Below, piece after piece: positions 27,661-36,975 of a stretch of DNA of 38,055 nucleotides (within the stretch, counting starts at the first letter, position 1; each line of letters begins with the position of its first letter). The notes under the pieces were generated by a model. The model was given only the letters and a program-made list of their open reading frames with translations, searched no databases and had not been told where the DNA came from. This DNA is from Acidimicrobiales bacterium (GTDB taxonomy: Bacteria; Actinomycetota; Acidimicrobiia; Acidimicrobiales; UBA8592). The DNA lies in the NCBI GenBank assembly GCA_011523005.1, contig WTHU01000051.1, forward strand, positions 773-38,827, written 5' to 3'. A program made the position numbers and the translations under genes.

Positions 27661-28254
27661 TCAAACTTGTGAATGTTGCCTAAGCCATTCGTACATTGCT
27701 ACACCACTTGCGACTCCAGCGTTGATTGATCTTGTTGAGCCATATTGCGTAATTGCAAGTATTTTCGCTGATGCTTTGATCATTTCGTCACTGAGTCCAG
27801 GGCCTTCTTGCCCAAATACGAGGACACAGTTCTTAGGCATCGAAGATGTCTCAATAGCTTCAGAACCAGGGATGTTATCGATTCCAATTACGGTGCACGA
27901 TTGATTGTCTGCCCATTGAATGAAATCTTCCACGGTTGGGTGGTGGTGAATGTGTTGATAGCGATCAGTTACCATAGCGCCTCTTCTATTCCACCTGCGT
28001 TTGCCTACTATGTGCACGCCTCGGGCTAAAAAAGCATTGGCGTTACGGACAACAGTCCCGATATTGAAATCATGTTCCCAATTTTCAATTGCAATATGAA
28101 ACGAATGACGGGACTGATCTAGGTCAGCAATGATGGCTTCGCGACTCCAATATCGATATTTATCAACGACGTTTCTAGTGTCGCCTTCTTCAAGTAAGTT
28201 GACATCATATTGAGGACCGTTTGGCCAAGGCTTTGGATGTGGTCCTAAAGTCAT
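27661..28254 (-). CDS. TrmH/SpoU-family RNA methyltransferase
   Basis: NIGTVVRNANAFLARGVHIVGKRRWNRRGA; CVLVFGQEGPGLSDEMI; YGSTRSINAGVASGVAMYEW. Confidence 0.92.
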   Translation of the reverse strand: MTLGPHPKPWPNGPQYDVNLLEEGDTRNVVDKYRYWSREAIIADLDQSRHSFHIAIENWEHDFNIGTVVRNANAFLARGVHIVGKRRWNRRGAMVTDRYQHIHHHPTVEDFIQWADNQSCTVIGIDNIPGSEAIETSSMPKNCVLVFGQEGPGLSDEMIKASAKILAITQYGSTRSINAGVASGVAMYEWLRQHSQV

Positions 28255-28321
28255 CTATCTATTAGGTCCTTTCTTTGTTTGTGGTTACTCTACTACTTTC
28301 GGGCCTTGAAATTACTGAAAC

Positions 28322-29005
28322 CTAGGCGTGAGGAATGATACCGAAAGCCATCACACAGTAATGAAGTGTTGCGGCAGCTACAACCATTGCATGCCAAATT
28401 TCATGGTACCCAAAGGTGTCAGGCCAAGGGTCTGGTCGTCGCAAACCGACAATAAATGCGCCGAGTGTATAAAGTACTCCTCCTATTCCAAGAAGCAACA
28501 ACCATTCGAATTCAAGGAAGTCAATCAGCTGGGGAATAGCCAACACCGCTACCCAACCCATTGACAGAAATAAGCCATTCATGAAGCCATATGGAGGGTC
28601 GAATGGCAGAAACCTGATGGTAGTTCCTAACGCAACACTTACCCATGCTGTGATAAGTAACGTGTTCTGGACCCAGCCATTTACTGCAATCATAGCTATC
28701 GGTGTATACCCGCCCGCAATGCATAAGTAGATCCCGATGTGATCCAACCTCCTAAAGCGCATCCACTCAGAGTCTGTGAAGTTTGTTCTGTGGAATAATG
28801 CACTGATTCCAAGCATTGCAGAGTTGCCGAATGCAAATATAAACGCAGCGAACTTTCCTGTTGGTGAGGGTGCGGTGAGTACTAAAATGATTCCAACAGG
28901 AATAGAGATGAAAAAGAAATAGCTGTGAAGCAACCCCCGAAATTTTGGCCGATTGATGGCCCGGTTTCTTATGGGTTGGAGAGAGTCTGGAATTTCCGTT
29001 TCCAT
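28322..29005 (-). CDS. Hemolysin III / PAQR-family membrane protein
   Basis: SALFHRTNFTDSEWMRFRRLDHIGIYLCIAGGYTPIA; FGYHEIWHAMVVAAATLHYCVM. Confidence 0.9.
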   Translation of the reverse strand: METEIPDSLQPIRNRAINRPKFRGLLHSYFFFISIPVGIILVLTAPSPTGKFAAFIFAFGNSAMLGISALFHRTNFTDSEWMRFRRLDHIGIYLCIAGGYTPIAMIAVNGWVQNTLLITAWVSVALGTTIRFLPFDPPYGFMNGLFLSMGWVAVLAIPQLIDFLEFEWLLLLGIGGVLYTLGAFIVGLRRPDPWPDTFGYHEIWHAMVVAAATLHYCVMAFGIIPHA

Positions 29006-29508
29006 TAGAGCCTCAATGCCAATTCGTGTACGAGTGAATTTATCTCCTGAGCACAGGAATCAAAGATACCTTGGTCTCCCCCCGCTGGGTCTATTACTTC
29101 TTCCCATTGTTCAAAGTTCTTTTCGGCTAGACGCAATTTGTCTAGCCGTGTACTTAGACTTTCATTTGTTTTCTCAAGTTCTCTGCTTATTCTCGGCAGA
29201 GACGAGACTTTTGAAAGTGAATTAGCGTGATGTCTCGAGATGTATTCTTGATGTTCGCGTTCAAAAATAATGATTAGGTCAGCCCACTCGCAATCCTGCT
29301 CTTCAAGCTGGTGGCTCTTGTGATTAGGGTCAGACAGATTGAATTTAGCTAGAGCCGTTCGAGTTCGCTGACTCATGGGCAGGCCAGAGATTGAGAACGT
29401 CCCAGCACCTCGAATATTGCATTCAGGGCGTTCGGAACGCATCATGGTTGTGGCCATGACCGATCGGGCTGCGTTACCTGTGCATAGAAAGAGAATATTA
29501 GGCATCAA
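29005..29508 (-). CDS. Low-molecular-weight protein tyrosine phosphatase / ArsC-like
   Basis: N-terminal MPNILFLCTGNAARSVMATTMM (CX5R loop). Confidence 0.85.
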   Translation of the reverse strand: MMPNILFLCTGNAARSVMATTMMRSERPECNIRGAGTFSISGLPMSQRTRTALAKFNLSDPNHKSHQLEEQDCEWADLIIIFEREHQEYISRHHANSLSKVSSLPRISRELEKTNESLSTRLDKLRLAEKNFEQWEEVIDPAGGDQGIFDSCAQEINSLVHELALRL

Positions 29509-29512
29509 ATAG

Positions 29513-30121
29513 TCATTTCCCAGTTGGTTTAAGGAAGAGCGCAGTAGCCTCTGAGCATATTTTCTCTCCGTGTGAGCATTGCCCTCTAACTGTTATGCGT
29601 CGCCCTGATGATTCTAATATCCAACCGGCAAAAATAAGTTCTTCATCAATTGGCGTAAGAGATCTGTATTTAATTTCTAATTTTGCCGTGTAGCCAGTTC
29701 CAGTTTTACTTAATGATTGGACTGCCCCAAGTAATTCATCAAACAGGCCTGCTATATAACCTCCGTGCACCGCCTGTGGTGGGCCCTCATACAGATCAGA
29801 TAGGGTAACGTGAAACTTAAATCCTTCTTCCCCGTTAGGGCCTGAATGTTCTTTCCAGTCTAGATCAGGGGAGAATAGATGGTAGGGCCCTTGATACAGT
29901 GATCGGTTTCTGTATGTGCTTGATCTTAATTCCCCCGAACCAGTTTCTGGCTGCCACCATTTCGGTAGTTCTGCAGCGGGTATTTCATTTTGAATGGTTT
30001 CAAGTCTTTCTGTTATTTCGTCTAATTTCTGGACAGAAATGTAGTGATTAAGAATTTTTCTGGCGAGAGTATGAAAGGATCTGCGTAGTTTCCTTGCAGC
30101 GTGTAATGATTCTTTATCCAT
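29513..30121 (-). CDS. PaaI-type hotdog thioesterase
   Basis: VTLSDLYEGPPQAVHGGYIAGLFDELLGAVQSLSKTGTGYTAKLEIKYRSLTPIDEELIFAGWI. ATG at 30121 (MDKESLHAARKL) leaves an 8-bp overlap with the upstream gene; the track start is 30160. Confidence 0.87.
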   Translation of the reverse strand: MDKESLHAARKLRRSFHTLARKILNHYISVQKLDEITERLETIQNEIPAAELPKWWQPETGSGELRSSTYRNRSLYQGPYHLFSPDLDWKEHSGPNGEEGFKFHVTLSDLYEGPPQAVHGGYIAGLFDELLGAVQSLSKTGTGYTAKLEIKYRSLTPIDEELIFAGWILESSGRRITVRGQCSHGEKICSEATALFLKPTGK

Positions 30122-31142
30122 TGGCTGAATTATGTTCATCGTTGAGGATGTTTCTCCCAATCACATCAATATGGGCAATCGCATCACCCCTTGTCGCTGC
30201 GAGCGCCCAGCCGCGCTTTAACCAAATTTGCAAATCATATTCCATTGTGTAGCCGATTGCCCCGTGACATTGTAGTGCGGTTCTGCATGCATGGTTTACT
30301 GCTTTAGATGCAAGGTATTTACCCATTGAAACCGCTACGTGCTCTTCAGGGTCAGAGACTGAAAGTGCCCATGCCGCCCTATGGACCATTGGACGCGCGA
30401 ACTCAATGGCCTTTCCGGTATCTGCTAGGTGATGTTTTATCGCTTGGTTAATACCAACGGGTTTTCCAAACTGTTCACGTTCTTTCACATAGCTGATAGT
30501 TGTTTCTAACAGGTGTGTCGCTATCCCTAAGGCTTGCGCTGCCGTTGCGGTTGTAGCACTTAATATAGATTTCCGGACTACATCAGGATGCACCTCTACG
30601 GAGGTGTGCTTCGTTGGTTGCCATTTAATTGAGAATAGTCGACGTGTTTCGTCAACAGACTTTTGTAACACCATCTCTACTTCAGAGGAAGGAAGTAGGT
30701 GGATTTCGTTATTATTTTCAAGAAGTAAATAGTCAACAGAGTCCGCCGCTAGGGCGTACGTAGAACCAAGCGTTGTTGATAATCTTTGTTCACCACTAAT
30801 TAAACTTTTTATTAATCCTTCGTCAACTCTCCCGTCAATTAGATTGCTCAGAATTGGAACACCTATGCAGGTCTGTTCAATTATTGTCTCGGGGCATGCT
30901 ACACGCCCTATTTCCTCCATTATAAGAACAAGATCAAGGTCGGACATGCCTAATCCTCCATATCCCTCAGGCCCTGTCATACCTACAACACCCATATTGG
31001 AAAGACTGACCCATAGTGTTTGGATTGAACTATCCTTGCTCTCGGTCATCGCTCGCAAAGTCGCAGGGGTACATTCTTTATCGAGTAGCTCACCAACAGC
31101 ACCTGCGAAGAGGCGTTGTGTTTCTGTGAATCTAAAGTCCAT
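30114..31142 (-). CDS. Acyl-CoA dehydrogenase (small, FadE-type subunit)
   Basis: MDFRFTETQRLFAGAVGELL; MTGPEGYGGLGMSDLDLVLIMEEIGRVACPE; QFGKPVGINQAIKHHLAD; LQCHGAIGYTMEYDLQIWLKRGW. Confidence 0.92.
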   Translation of the reverse strand: MDFRFTETQRLFAGAVGELLDKECTPATLRAMTESKDSSIQTLWVSLSNMGVVGMTGPEGYGGLGMSDLDLVLIMEEIGRVACPETIIEQTCIGVPILSNLIDGRVDEGLIKSLISGEQRLSTTLGSTYALAADSVDYLLLENNNEIHLLPSSEVEMVLQKSVDETRRLFSIKWQPTKHTSVEVHPDVVRKSILSATTATAAQALGIATHLLETTISYVKEREQFGKPVGINQAIKHHLADTGKAIEFARPMVHRAAWALSVSDPEEHVAVSMGKYLASKAVNHACRTALQCHGAIGYTMEYDLQIWLKRGWALAATRGDAIAHIDVIGRNILNDEHNSANG

Positions 31143-31205
31143 ATCCGCTGCTTTCGGGTAAGGCTGTCATTCTTTTCACTGGCGTTGTGCGCTCTGGTCT
31201 TAGTC

Positions 31206-32375
31206 TCATTTTCTCGGGAGTCCCAATACCCTCTCAGCCACAATATTTCTTTGGATTTCGTTCGTCCCGGCGTAAATAGGTCCTGATAGCGAAAATAAGT
31301 AGCCGCTCATCCAGTCGTGTTCTGAGGTTGCGTCAGGAGCTGAAGCTAACAACTCTCCCCTTTCCGCAAGGAGTTCTAATGCTGTTGCATGAAGATCAAC
31401 GTCTAACTCTGACCAGAATATTTTCATATAACTTGCTTCTGCGCCCATAGTCTCCCCATGCATAAGAGACGATGCTTTGGAAAAGACTTGCCATCTATAG
31501 GCTTGGGCTGCGGTATAACCTTCAACAATCTTATTAAATAATTCTGGAGGTATGCTTTTCTTCTCTCTAACAAGTTGTTTATATAAGTCCACGAGTTGAT
31601 TTGCAGCAGCTAGAAATCTTCCTGGTGCTCGGAGGTTCAGACCCCTTTCGCTACTGGCCGTAGCCATAGCTACTTTCCAGCCTTCCCCTTCCCCTCCGAG
31701 CAAATTTGCGGTACTCACTTGACAATCATCAAAGAAGATTTCAGCGAATGCTGGCTCGCCGTCAAGCCGAGAGACTGGGCGCCTTGTTATACCTGGTGCA
31801 TCGGCTGGGACAAGCAGGTAACTTAATCCGCTATGTCTCTGGCTTTCAGGGTCAGTTCTTACGATACAGAAAATCCAGTCTGCCCATGCACCTCTCGAAC
31901 ACCACGTCTTTTGCCCATTTAGAATATAGTTTTCACCGTCTTTTATTGCAGTAGTTGAAAGACTCGCGAGATCACTTCCTGTGTTCGGTTCCGACCAGCC
32001 TTGCGCCCATATTTCTTTTCCTTCAGCCATAGGGAGTAGAAATCTATCTTTTTGATCCTGTGTTCCCCATTCAAATAGCGTTGGCCCAAGTAATGTGATG
32101 CCGTTAGTATTGACCCGGCCGGGGGCTTTAGATAGATAATACTCTTCTTCAAAAAGAAGCCATTCAATTAGAGAGCAGTCCCGCCCCCCGTACGCCTTAG
32201 GCCAGTTAGGTACAGACCATTTTGACTCAAAAAGTTTGTGCTCCCAGGTTCGGTGCTGTTCAAAACCAATCTCAGTATCCATCGGTAGCCATTTTTCGCT
32301 TGGCTTATGCTCATTTAGCCACGTTCTGATTTCATCACGGAACTCAATCTCAGAAGTTGAAAAGGCAAGATCCAT
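31206..32375 (-). CDS. Acyl-CoA dehydrogenase (large, FadE-type subunit)
   Basis: WSEPNTGSDLASLSTTAIKDGENYILNGQKTWCSRGAWADWIFCIVRTD; PIYAGTNEIQRNIVAERVLGLPRK. Confidence 0.95.
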   Translation of the reverse strand: MDLAFSTSEIEFRDEIRTWLNEHKPSEKWLPMDTEIGFEQHRTWEHKLFESKWSVPNWPKAYGGRDCSLIEWLLFEEEYYLSKAPGRVNTNGITLLGPTLFEWGTQDQKDRFLLPMAEGKEIWAQGWSEPNTGSDLASLSTTAIKDGENYILNGQKTWCSRGAWADWIFCIVRTDPESQRHSGLSYLLVPADAPGITRRPVSRLDGEPAFAEIFFDDCQVSTANLLGGEGEGWKVAMATASSERGLNLRAPGRFLAAANQLVDLYKQLVREKKSIPPELFNKIVEGYTAAQAYRWQVFSKASSLMHGETMGAEASYMKIFWSELDVDLHATALELLAERGELLASAPDATSEHDWMSGYLFSLSGPIYAGTNEIQRNIVAERVLGLPRK

Positions 32376-32380
32376 CTTTC

Positions 32381-33457
32381 TTACCTAACCGTGCTATCTG
32401 TTAGTGAATGTAGGCATTCTGATGCCTCAATCATGATATCTCTGATGATTTCTTCGACTGAGGGCGCGGAGGTAATAACGCCCAGGCCGACACCAGTCGG
32501 CATTATTCCGATTTCAGTGTTACCGTCAACCATTGTCGCTTTAGTAAGCATCGGGGCATTTGCAGCCAGTGAAACTTGAGCCCATGTCATATCTTGATTG
32601 CGTTTCATGGCGAGTGCTTCCGCCAGCAGGTCAGATATTGAAGCCTCAGTTGCGTTTCTAAACTTGAGAGCATTTTTTAATGCCGTAGGAAACTTAAGGA
32701 TCCTATTTTTTTCAAGGGCTTTAATCATTTGGGACCTAATAACACGTTGCGGGACTCCATCCACGGAACGAGTTCTCACTGTGTCGGTAACGCCAGCATC
32801 AAAATATGCTTGCTTGATAGCTTCTGGGACTTCGCTTTCTTCTGATAAAAGAAATCTTGTTCCCATGGCTATCCCTTGAGCTCCCCACGCCATTGCCGCC
32901 ACTAAACCTCTTCCGTCAGTGATACCACCGGCCGCAAACACAGGAATGTCAACGGCTTTCGTGACTTGAGGTACAAGTACGGCTGTCGGAACCTCGCCTG
33001 TGTGGCCTCCGCCTTCTTGACCTTGTGCGATGACAGCATCTACGCCCCATTCTGCTACTTTTTCGGCGTGCCTACGGGCGGCTATCGTAGGGATTGTTAT
33101 TACCCCACTATCGGATAATTTTTTCACCATTTCGGGATGCGGTGCTTGTGCAAAGGAAACGACTTTGATTCCTTGCTGAATTGCCCAAGTGAGTCGATCA
33201 TCAATGTCTGTTGAATCTGTTCTTACATTAATCCCGAATGGTTTATCAGTTATTTCTTTGATCTCCCTAACCGACTGTTTCATCTCTTCAAATGTTTGTG
33301 TAGCTGTAGCTAGAAAACCAATCGCTCCGGCAGAGGATGTAGCGGCAGTTAGCCTAGCTGTTGAAACCCATCCCATTCCTGTCTGAATGACCGGGAAATC
33401 TATCTCTAATTTTTCACAGAACGGCGTTTTCAATTTTGGGTGATATTCACTCATCAC
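32381..33457 (-). CDS. ipdC: Nitronate monooxygenase-fold flavoprotein, IpdC-like
   Basis: FPVIQTGMGWVSTARLTAATSSAGAIGFLATATQTFEEM; KPFGINVR; VIAQGQEGGGHTGEVPTAVLVPQV; VFAAGGITDGRGLVAAMAWGAQGIAMGTRFLLSEES; adjacent to IpdA/B-like genes. Confidence 0.78.
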   Translation of the reverse strand: MMSEYHPKLKTPFCEKLEIDFPVIQTGMGWVSTARLTAATSSAGAIGFLATATQTFEEMKQSVREIKEITDKPFGINVRTDSTDIDDRLTWAIQQGIKVVSFAQAPHPEMVKKLSDSGVITIPTIAARRHAEKVAEWGVDAVIAQGQEGGGHTGEVPTAVLVPQVTKAVDIPVFAAGGITDGRGLVAAMAWGAQGIAMGTRFLLSEESEVPEAIKQAYFDAGVTDTVRTRSVDGVPQRVIRSQMIKALEKNRILKFPTALKNALKFRNATEASISDLLAEALAMKRNQDMTWAQVSLAANAPMLTKATMVDGNTEIGIMPTGVGLGVITSAPSVEEIIRDIMIEASECLHSLTDSTVR

Positions 33458-34199
33458 TTACCTCTGCGTATCTAGCTCCTTCGGGATCTATTAGCTGTAT
33501 TATTTCTAGTTCTGGCTCAGTGGGTAATCTGCTTTCTTCTAACTCTTCGGGAACCTCAAGCTGAAAATCAGTGTTTTCTAGAATCTGCTCTATTTCTACT
33601 CCCGGATGAATAGATACCAGTCGCATTCGGTTATCCGGTGTTGAGAAATCAAAGACACCTAAATTAGATACCACACGGTACACATCATGAAATCTGTTAC
33701 CTGGTGCTCCCAAAGTTTTCATTTTGTCATAACCAGGCCCTGAAACAACATCTACGTTTGCGACGAAACTCCGCTTTGAGTGTTTAGGAACCCAATAGCT
33801 GGTTCGGTGGTTAATTAGATTTCCCGGTGCTCCCCGCAACCCCAAAAGCTGAACTTTTGGCTTTTCATATCCGCCAATGGCGGCGATGTTCTGGTTTCCG
33901 AATTGATCTATTTGGGTGGCTCCCATCATTACATGGCGACGGCCGGACCAAACGATATCAAAGATTGTTCTATAGGGAACATAAGATTCTATGACCCGCT
34001 CAGCGCTGGAATCACCTAAAGGGAGAATATTCGCTGCGAGCACAGAGACAGCATCTGTCATTACTACTTCATTTGCAAAAGTAGCTTTGGCTAGACGGCC
34101 ACCGATAATGGGGCTGATACCAATTGGATTGCAGAGAATATCTGCGTCATTTCGGAAACACTCAGCAATTTGGACTACACATATATCTGCTCGTCTCAT
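33447..34199 (-). CDS. ipdB: CoA-transferase-fold subunit B, IpdB-like
   Basis: SGRRHVMMGATQIDQFGNQNIAAIGGYEKPKVQLLGLRGAPGNLINHRTSYWVPKHSKRSFVANVDVVSGPGYD; VYRVVSNLGVFDF; VSIHPGVE. Confidence 0.8.
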   Translation of the reverse strand: MRRADICVVQIAECFRNDADILCNPIGISPIIGGRLAKATFANEVVMTDAVSVLAANILPLGDSSAERVIESYVPYRTIFDIVWSGRRHVMMGATQIDQFGNQNIAAIGGYEKPKVQLLGLRGAPGNLINHRTSYWVPKHSKRSFVANVDVVSGPGYDKMKTLGAPGNRFHDVYRVVSNLGVFDFSTPDNRMRLVSIHPGVEIEQILENTDFQLEVPEELEESRLPTEPELEIIQLIDPEGARYAEVSDE

Positions 34200-35071
34200 T
34201 GGCTCTCCCTAAAGGACTTTAAGGACTTGAGGTATTCGGAGTGATTTTCAAGATCCAAAAATCGTGATTTAAAATCGTTCCATAGTTCCTCATCCTTTGC
34301 TGTTGAAGCATAGAACTTCTGAAAGTTTTCATCCCGCCCATAATCTGGTGGGCATTCAGTGAAATGGGCTCCTTGAGGGGCTTCGACGACCCCGTCAACG
34401 AATATCCTGGGAATTTTTAGAGTATGCACACTCCCGTGCGTGAGAAAATCTTCGGTATCGATAATTGATTCGCAGCTCATAAATGTTTTCTTCGCTGCCA
34501 TTGCGAACAAGTCATCAAAAAATAGGTCCGGACCCAGAAATTGGCCATTCCCACCTTTATCGGCACGATTCATATGAATTAATGAAACATCTATGTCAAA
34601 GGCTGGTATGGCAACTAATTGTTCGTATTCACCGTTTGCATCGCTGTACGGTGATGAAATGACTTTTAACTCCGGATTCATTTTTAACATATCCGACCCC
34701 AACCCAGCGCGCGTGGGATAGAAGGGAACTCTGTGGGAAGCCGCTAGTAGTCCTAGATAGAAAGCCCCCTCATCAAATTCTGTCGCAATGATTGACCCCG
34801 TTTGTCTAGCGATCCGAAAGTGCGGTTCAAGCGGTATTGAATCCAAAGATACGAACCCATAGACCGCTCTACGCAACTGGCCTGTCGCCGCAAGAAGCCC
34901 AATTTCTGGCCCCCCATAGCTCACAATGGTCAGGTCCTTTCGCCCCGCACGAATAATGGCACGAATAAGTGACATAGGCTTTCTGCGCGAACCCCAACCA
35001 CCTACACCAATGGTCATCCCATCTTGTATCTCCGACACAACCTCTTCTTCGGTTAGGACTTTATTTGGCAC
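34196..35071 (-). CDS. ipdA: CoA-transferase-fold subunit A, IpdA-like
   Basis: DGMTIGVGGWGSRRKPMSLIRAIIRAGRKDLTIVSYGGPEIGLLAATGQLRRAVYGFVSLDS; DYGRDENFQKFYAS; 4-bp overlap with subunit B. Confidence 0.8.
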   Translation of the reverse strand: MPNKVLTEEEVVSEIQDGMTIGVGGWGSRRKPMSLIRAIIRAGRKDLTIVSYGGPEIGLLAATGQLRRAVYGFVSLDSIPLEPHFRIARQTGSIIATEFDEGAFYLGLLAASHRVPFYPTRAGLGSDMLKMNPELKVISSPYSDANGEYEQLVAIPAFDIDVSLIHMNRADKGGNGQFLGPDLFFDDLFAMAAKKTFMSCESIIDTEDFLTHGSVHTLKIPRIFVDGVVEAPQGAHFTECPPDYGRDENFQKFYASTAKDEELWNDFKSRFLDLENHSEYLKSLKSFRESQ

Positions 35072-35185
35072 TTTGTCTCACTTTTCTTTACCTATAAGGC
35101 TAGATAAAATCTTTCGTTAACTCAATTACTACTAACATCTGGCACAATATGTAAAGGTACTTATTTTATAGCTCAAGGGCGAATC

Positions 35186-35977
35186 GTGAAAAGTATGGAA
35201 AACAGCTTAAAAGACAAGGTAGCTATCGTAACTGGAGGGACTAAAGGAATCGGGAAAGCGATCACTGAGACGTTCCTCGAAGCAGGAGCGGAAGTACTTG
35301 TATGTGCACGAACCCGCCCCGAAGCCGATATCAGTGTCTCAGATAGAAAAGCGCACTTTGTCAGCTGTGATGTTCGCAATAGCGAGGACATAAAGGAAGT
35401 GGTTGAACTCTGCCAAAGCGAATATGGCAAATTAGATATTCTAGTCAATAACGCTGGTGGGGCTCCACCAGCCGACTCCGCTAGCGCAAGCGAAAAGTTC
35501 ACAAAAAGTATTGTGGATTTAAATTTAATAGCTCCTATGATTTTTTCACAGGTCGCAGGCAACTTGATGCGTGCTTCATCAGACTCGGCGGTGATTATCA
35601 ACATCTCAAGCGTAAGCGGAATGCGACCTAACCCTTTTGGTGTAGCTTATGGGGCAGCCAAGGCAGGAATTATTAACGCTACACAGACGCTCGCTCTGGA
35701 GTGGGGACCAGAAATCCGTGTTGTTTCTATCAGCGCAGGGCTGGTATTAACTGAGGAAAGCAGAAGTTTCTATGGGGACGATAGCACCGTTGGAAAGATT
35801 GCTGAGACAATACCATTAGGTCGCATGGGCTCACCGCAAGATGTTGCAGACGCTTGTCTTTTCGTAGCATCCCATAAAGCGGGATGGTTATCAGGTTCTA
35901 ATATTGTTCTTCATGGAGGCGGAGAGCGCCCGAATTATCTTGATGCAATTAACCATCTTGGGAGTTCGGAACCTTGA
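35186..35977 (+). CDS. SDR family oxidoreductase
   Basis: AIVTGGTKGIGKAITETFLEAGAEVLVCART; LDILVNNAGGAPPADSASASEKFTKSIVDLNLIAP; YGAAKAGIINATQTLALEWGPEIRVVSISAGLV; LHGGGERPNYL. Confidence 0.93.
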   Translation: MKSMENSLKDKVAIVTGGTKGIGKAITETFLEAGAEVLVCARTRPEADISVSDRKAHFVSCDVRNSEDIKEVVELCQSEYGKLDILVNNAGGAPPADSASASEKFTKSIVDLNLIAPMIFSQVAGNLMRASSDSAVIINISSVSGMRPNPFGVAYGAAKAGIINATQTLALEWGPEIRVVSISAGLVLTEESRSFYGDDSTVGKIAETIPLGRMGSPQDVADACLFVASHKAGWLSGSNIVLHGGGERPNYLDAINHLGSSEP

Positions 35978-36975
35978 GCATTCCTTACGTTACAGAAATT
36001 GACCCTAAATACGGAGAAGTTGTTCAGGTCACTCCAGGAATCAGAAGAGTCATTGCAAATAATCCTGGACGCTTCACTTACACGGGGACGGGAACTTACA
36101 TAGTCGGGCGTGGACAGGTCGCAGTCATTGATCCAGGCCCAGAGGATGATGAACATGTTGCTGCAATCCTCGCAGCAGTTTCAGGTGAAGAAATAACTCA
36201 CATTATCGCTACACACACGCATAGAGATCACTCGCCAGCGAGTAGAGCCCTTCAAACTGCTACCGGAGCACCTATCCTCGGCTTCGGAAGTCACCCCGTG
36301 GTTTCTGAACAGTCCACTATTCTCGCAAAGCCGACTACTTGGGATGCCCTCTACCCCACCGAAGAGGAGATAGAGGAATTACGCAAAAGCATGCCTGCTT
36401 CCTCGAAAGAAAACACCGAACATGACCAAGAAGAACCCGGAGATATGTCTTTCAGCCCAGATATAGAAATTGGGCATGGAGATGTCATAGCGGGTGGAAC
36501 TTGGACCCTTGAGGCCTTACATACCCCTGGCCATATCTCAAATCATCTCTGTTTCGGCTACAAGGAAGAGCAAAGCTTATTTACTGGCGATCACGTCATG
36601 GGGTGGAGCACGTCAGTGATTCCTGAGCCTGAGGGATCTATGAACGCATATATGGAAAGTCTCACCATGCTTCTCGAAAGAAAAGATAAATTCTTTTACC
36701 CAACACATGGCCCTAGAATCCCAAATCCAATTGATTTCACTTCGGCTTTAATCAACCACAGAATAAGCAGAGAAAACCAAATTCTTGATTGCCTCCAGGT
36801 CGCAAGCAAAACAATTCCTGATCTGGTTACAGAAATGTACGTTGAGACACCACATATCCTCCACATGGCTGCAGGCCAATCGGTGTTCAGCCACCTTGTG
36901 CACTTGGTTGAAAAGAATCTAGTCAAAACAGATGGTCCACCATCTGCAGATGGCCTTTTCGAGCTTGCAAAATGA
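35974..36975 (+). CDS. MBL-fold metallo-hydrolase
   Basis: GTYIVGRGQVAVIDPGPEDDEHVAAILAAVSGEEITHIIATHTHRDHSPASRAL; ALHTPGHISNHLCFGYKEEQSLFTGDHVMGWST. Confidence 0.92.
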   Translation: MSIPYVTEIDPKYGEVVQVTPGIRRVIANNPGRFTYTGTGTYIVGRGQVAVIDPGPEDDEHVAAILAAVSGEEITHIIATHTHRDHSPASRALQTATGAPILGFGSHPVVSEQSTILAKPTTWDALYPTEEEIEELRKSMPASSKENTEHDQEEPGDMSFSPDIEIGHGDVIAGGTWTLEALHTPGHISNHLCFGYKEEQSLFTGDHVMGWSTSVIPEPEGSMNAYMESLTMLLERKDKFFYPTHGPRIPNPIDFTSALINHRISRENQILDCLQVASKTIPDLVTEMYVETPHILHMAAGQSVFSHLVHLVEKNLVKTDGPPSADGLFELAK

